Below, one piece after another: positions 7,934 to 9,701 of a stretch of 9,701 nucleotides of DNA (within the stretch, counting starts at the first letter, position 1; the number at the start of each line of letters is the position of its first letter). The notes beneath the pieces were generated by a model. The model did no database searches. It worked only from the letters and a program-made list of their open reading frames with translations, and was not told the DNA's origin. Source of the DNA: Candidatus Bathyarchaeota archaeon (GTDB lineage Archaea; Thermoproteota; Bathyarchaeia; TCS64). The DNA is taken from assembly GCA_030669135.1 (NCBI GenBank), contig DAOVEE010000058.1, positions 1 through 9,701 of the forward strand, given 5' to 3'. Both the position numbers and the translations under genes were made by a program.

Positions 7934-7944
7934 AGGATAAAAGA
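7934..7944 (-). promoter_or_regulatory. Possible TATA box of purB
   Basis: Read on the - strand this is CTCTTTTATCC, an AT-rich element in a GC-rich region, about 35 bases before the TTG start. A transcript starting some 25 bases downstream would have a leader of about ten bases. The match to the archaeal TATA consensus is only fair, and purB could also be read from the upstream gene. Confidence 0.35.
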
Positions 7945-7948
7945 GTGA

Positions 7949-8059
7949 TTAGGGTCTCGGGACGGCCCTGATGTTATGGAACGATGGCCTCTTGGAGACC
8001 TTCTCGTAGCCCTCGGGGTTGGCCCTCCTGTAGTCTTCTGTGGGCTTCGCCTCGTTCAC
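7949..8059 (-). CDS. Candidate small protein, 36 residues
   Basis: A GTG start overlaps the stop of the GATase-like gene in GTGA, a four-base overlap like the ATGA junctions in the MoxR operon. The predicted peptide begins VNEAKPTEDYRRANP and ends in IRAVPRP. It is basic and hydrophilic, with no membrane segment. Its codons follow the local style (mostly G or C ending, arginine mostly AGG), which favours real coding over chance. I recognise no family. It could instead be a C-terminal extension of the GATase-like protein reached by a frameshift, or chance. Confidence 0.4.
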   Translation of the reverse strand: MNEAKPTEDYRRANPEGYEKVSKRPSFHNIRAVPRP

Positions 8060-8799
8060 AGCTCTCTCGCCGCCCACTGCACCATGTTTCTCCACAGGAT
8101 GCCGTAGCCGTCCCACTCGGCGAACTCCTTTGGGCACCAGTGTGGGCCGATATCCGTGGTGAAAGCCACGGCTCTGCCTGAGCCGTACTCACCCACCACC
8201 AGAAGAGGGTCGTCGTCAACCTTAGCCAGCGTCTCTGCTCCACTTTTCGGTTCGACGAGGTTGTACCCCAGTATGTGAGGCCATCTATCGGGCAGCTCAT
8301 CGACTATCGGGTGCCTAACCTGTTTAACCGGCTGCACTCCTTCGGGCCGCTCGCACCTGTCGTCGGTAGCCATCATCTCGACGGGCAGCACGTCCGCGAC
8401 TGGGCTCCTCTGGTACATGGCGGCGCCGTTGATGCCTTGGTAGCTCATGTAGCCTCCCGCCATGATGAGGCCGCCGCCCTGCTCCACGTATCTGGCGATG
8501 GTTTTCAGGCGGTTGGGGGTTCTCTCGCCGTGGAGCCACGTCCTTGGGTGGAGCAGGAAAGTGTCGGCGCCCACGTCGCTAAGCAATACCGCGTCGTAGC
8601 TGAGCTCGTCTACGTCGAAGGGGAACTCGTTGGCGGCCACGTGGGCCGGCATGTGGGTGACATCCACACCCTGCCCATCCATGGCTTCGCTGAACCATTT
8701 AAGCCCCGTCTCGTATGACCCACTGACGAAGTGGTTGAAGCCCTTGTAGTGGGTGGTGACGCTTACCCAGCTCTCGCCCACCAATAGCGCGTTTGTCAT
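8056..8799 (-). CDS. GATase1-like protein (PF07090-like, putative glutamine amidotransferase)
   Basis: This cytosolic protein of 247 residues resembles the PF07090 group of class I glutamine amidotransferase-like folds. Conserved blocks include ALLVGESW (4-11), LLSDVGADTFLLHP (72-85), RTPNRLK (93-99), GGGLIMAGGYMSYQG (108-122) and GEYGSGRAVAFTTDIGPHW near the C-terminus. The nucleophile elbow of true amidotransferases carries Cys; here that region reads AGGYMS with no Cys, so glutaminase activity is doubtful and the family's role is unknown. An ATG at 8820 would add seven residues, but the TATA element at 8824-8834 would then overlap the start. From the ATG at 8799 the leader would be about four bases, which suits archaeal leaderless messages. 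The stop overlaps a candidate small gene by four bases, and purB lies further downstream on the same strand. Confidence 0.82.
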   Translation of the reverse strand: MTNALLVGESWVSVTTHYKGFNHFVSGSYETGLKWFSEAMDGQGVDVTHMPAHVAANEFPFDVDELSYDAVLLSDVGADTFLLHPRTWLHGERTPNRLKTIARYVEQGGGLIMAGGYMSYQGINGAAMYQRSPVADVLPVEMMATDDRCERPEGVQPVKQVRHPIVDELPDRWPHILGYNLVEPKSGAETLAKVDDDPLLVVGEYGSGRAVAFTTDIGPHWCPKEFAEWDGYGILWRNMVQWAAREL

Positions 8800-8823
8800 G
8801 GTAACTAGCACGAGGCACATCCA

Positions 8824-8834
8824 CTATATATTTA
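8824..8834. promoter_or_regulatory. TATA element between RNase P RNA and GATase-like gene
   Basis: CTATATATTTA stands out in a GC-rich setting. Its centre is about 26 bases before the first paired base of the RNase P RNA (8856), the normal archaeal TATA-to-start distance. On the - strand the same bases read as AAATATATA about 26 bases before position 8803, just ahead of the ATG at 8799. One element could therefore serve both genes, or two overlapping ones could. Confidence 0.65.
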
Positions 8835-8855
8835 TTCAACTGTTTTCTCTACGCT

Positions 8856-9159
8856 AGTGGTTGGTGAGCTGGGGGGCGGCTTTCGGGCCACTGGTCTGAG
8901 GAAACTCCAACCACCACGTAGGGCTGCGACGCCGCGAGGCGTAAGGGGAGACCCTTGGCAACAGACAGAAACGATACCTCCCGTGGCATGCGATGATTCC
9001 TAGGAGGATGAGGTCGCCACGGGCCTGGGTGAGACGACTGACCCGCAGGGTGCAAGGGCAAATAGGCGCCGAATCCCTCCTACGGGGGGCGCGGGTAGCC
9101 TGCATAGCTGAATGCCGCCGAAGGACAGAAGATGGGTTACACCCAGCACACCAACCACT
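8856..9159 (+). ncRNA. rnpB: RNase P RNA, archaeal type
   Basis: This is the catalytic RNA of RNase P, which removes 5' leaders from pre-tRNA together with archaeal protein subunits. The ends form an 11-pair P1 helix (8856-8866 with 9149-9159) and then a six-pair P2 (8868-8873 with 9142-9147). The universal conserved regions are present in order: GAGGAAACTCC (8898-8908), GGCAACAGACAGAAA (8957-8971), TGCAAGGGCAAATAGG (9051-9066), and GACAGAAGATGGGTTAC (9124-9140). At about 304 bases with both specificity and catalytic parts, it is a full-length form and not the reduced type T of Pyrobaculum. A TATA element lies at the right distance upstream. The open frames across this stretch are by-products of the RNA gene. 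Confidence 0.96.
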
Positions 9160-9163
9160 TGGG

Positions 9164-9598
9164 TCACGTAGCTTTTTCAATGAAATCCTTTGAAGTGATA
9201 GGCTGGATGTGGCTCGACGCTTTATTGAGCTCCTCGTCATAGGTGACTATGTAACCGGCGTCGTTCAAAAGCCCCGAGGCTACGATGATGGAGTCAGGCA
9301 TCCTGAGCCCCGTCTCTGCTCTGACCCTGCCCGCCCTATCCGCGACATTGACGTCAACGTCAACGACACGGTAATACTCTGAGGACAACAAGTGTAAAAG
9401 CAACGCCTTCCACCCTTTCTCGTCGCCAACGCCATAGTAACCGGTGGAGAGCTCTGCGAGCGTCACTGTGGAGACTACCGCCCTCACTCTTCCCTCATCT
9501 ATCAGGTCCAGCAACCCACTAGACGAGACGAACATGGGCTCCTCCCTGTTGATCACGTTTAGGAACACGTTTGTGTCAAGGATTACAGTCTCTGCCAT
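9164..9598 (-). CDS. vapC: PIN-domain ribonuclease, VapC-type toxin
   Basis: PIN toxins cut RNA, often tRNA or rRNA, using a cluster of acidic residues that binds metal. This 144-residue protein has all of them: Asp8 in ILDTNVFLN, Glu49 in LAELSTG, Asp102 in MPDSIIVASG and Asp121 in TYDEEL. Length and spacing are normal for VapC, and the site looks intact. A GGAGG lies 11 bases before the ATG, and GGGGTGA directly abuts it. The start overlaps the end of a VapB-like antitoxin frame by 16 bases, the usual antitoxin-first order. Its stop is only four bases beyond the RNase P RNA 3' end on the opposite strand, so the two transcripts must converge. Confidence 0.92.
   Translation of the reverse strand: MAETVILDTNVFLNVINREEPMFVSSSGLLDLIDEGRVRAVVSTVTLAELSTGYYGVGDEKGWKALLLHLLSSEYYRVVDVDVNVADRAGRVRAETGLRMPDSIIVASGLLNDAGYIVTYDEELNKASSHIQPITSKDFIEKAT
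9173..9177 (+). terminator. Possible T-run terminator of RNase P RNA
   Basis: A run of five T lies 14 bases after the last paired base of the RNase P RNA. Archaeal polymerase often stops at such runs. It lies inside the last codons of the opposing PIN gene, so it may also be just the Lys-Glu codons of that gene. Confidence 0.35.
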
Positions 9599-9701
9599 TC
9601 ACCCCGTAGCCTCCGCTGGAACTCCAAGCTCGACTCGGGCCACGGTTTCTGCCTACCAAGTATGTCGGACAGCTTCTCATCCCGCACCTTCTTGATAACC
9701 G
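9583..9701 (-). CDS. vapB: VapB-like antitoxin, C-terminal part (partial)
   Basis: The frame is open from the right edge and ends at TAA (9583-9585), 16 bases inside the PIN toxin gene. About 39 residues are visible, including KKVRDEKLSDILGR, then KPWP, then LEFQRRLRGEWQRL. This short, charged, helical tail with an R-x-x-W-x-x-L end resembles the toxin-binding tails of archaeal VapB antitoxins, and its place directly before a vapC-type gene fits. The DNA-binding N-terminal part is outside the window. The codon pattern is GC-ending like its neighbours. The antitoxin role is inferred mainly from position; the family cannot be named from this fragment. Confidence 0.65.
   Translation of the reverse strand, partial: VIKKVRDEKLSDILGRQKPWPESSLEFQRRLRGEWQRL

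Noticed and set aside
8854..9240. Open frames on both strands across the RNase P RNA region (for example 8854-9240 on -, 8993-9193 on +)
   Set aside because: They coincide with the RNase P RNA, whose conserved regions and P1/P2 pairing explain the sequence; the peptides look like no protein and have irregular codon use.
9444..9695. + strand frame opposite the toxin and antitoxin
   Set aside because: Serine/threonine-rich shadow of the PIN gene; the - strand frames hold the catalytic residues and the expected gene order.
1..9701. CRISPR array, insertion sequence or phage genes
   Set aside because: No regularly spaced repeats, transposase motifs or terminal inverted repeats were seen anywhere in the window.

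Overview
The window looks archaeal. It carries an archaeal-type RNase P RNA with a TATA box placed for its promoter. Arginine is mostly AGG and isoleucine often ATA, the DNA is GC-rich, genes are packed with ATGA and GTGA stop/start overlaps, and some starts have GGAGG-type ribosome binding sites. The lineage cannot be fixed from the sequence alone. A GC-rich Thermoproteota/TACK-type archaeon is a guess, not a result.

Left part (1-6333, + strand) is one tightly coupled operon of five genes: a membrane-anchored protein with a transglutaminase-like fold and a DUF4129 tail (5' end outside the window), an eight-helix membrane protein of no recognised family, a MoxR-type AAA+ ATPase, a DUF58 protein, and a six-helix membrane protein. 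MoxR + DUF58 + transglutaminase/DUF4129 is a recurrent gene set in bacteria and archaea, thought to be an ATP-driven chaperone or assembly machine at the membrane. Here the transglutaminase fold appears catalytically dead: Gly stands at the Cys position and Tyr at the His position. A 22-codon patch with quite different codon use lies directly beside the lost cysteine.

Middle part (6334-8820) has a 140-base gap between convergent genes, with short inverted repeats. Then, on the - strand, come purB (adenylosuccinate lyase, TTG start), a candidate 36-residue small ORF, and a GATase1-like protein (PF07090-like). The last two share a GTGA overlap and may be read through into purB, although purB also has a TATA-like box of its own.

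Right part (8821-9701): one AT-rich TATA element lies between the GATase-like gene and the RNase P RNA gene and is well spaced to serve both. The RNase P RNA (+ strand, about 8856-9159) runs almost directly into the end of a - strand VapC-type PIN-domain toxin gene. The end of its VapB-like antitoxin gene overlaps the toxin start, and the antitoxin gene runs off the right edge.
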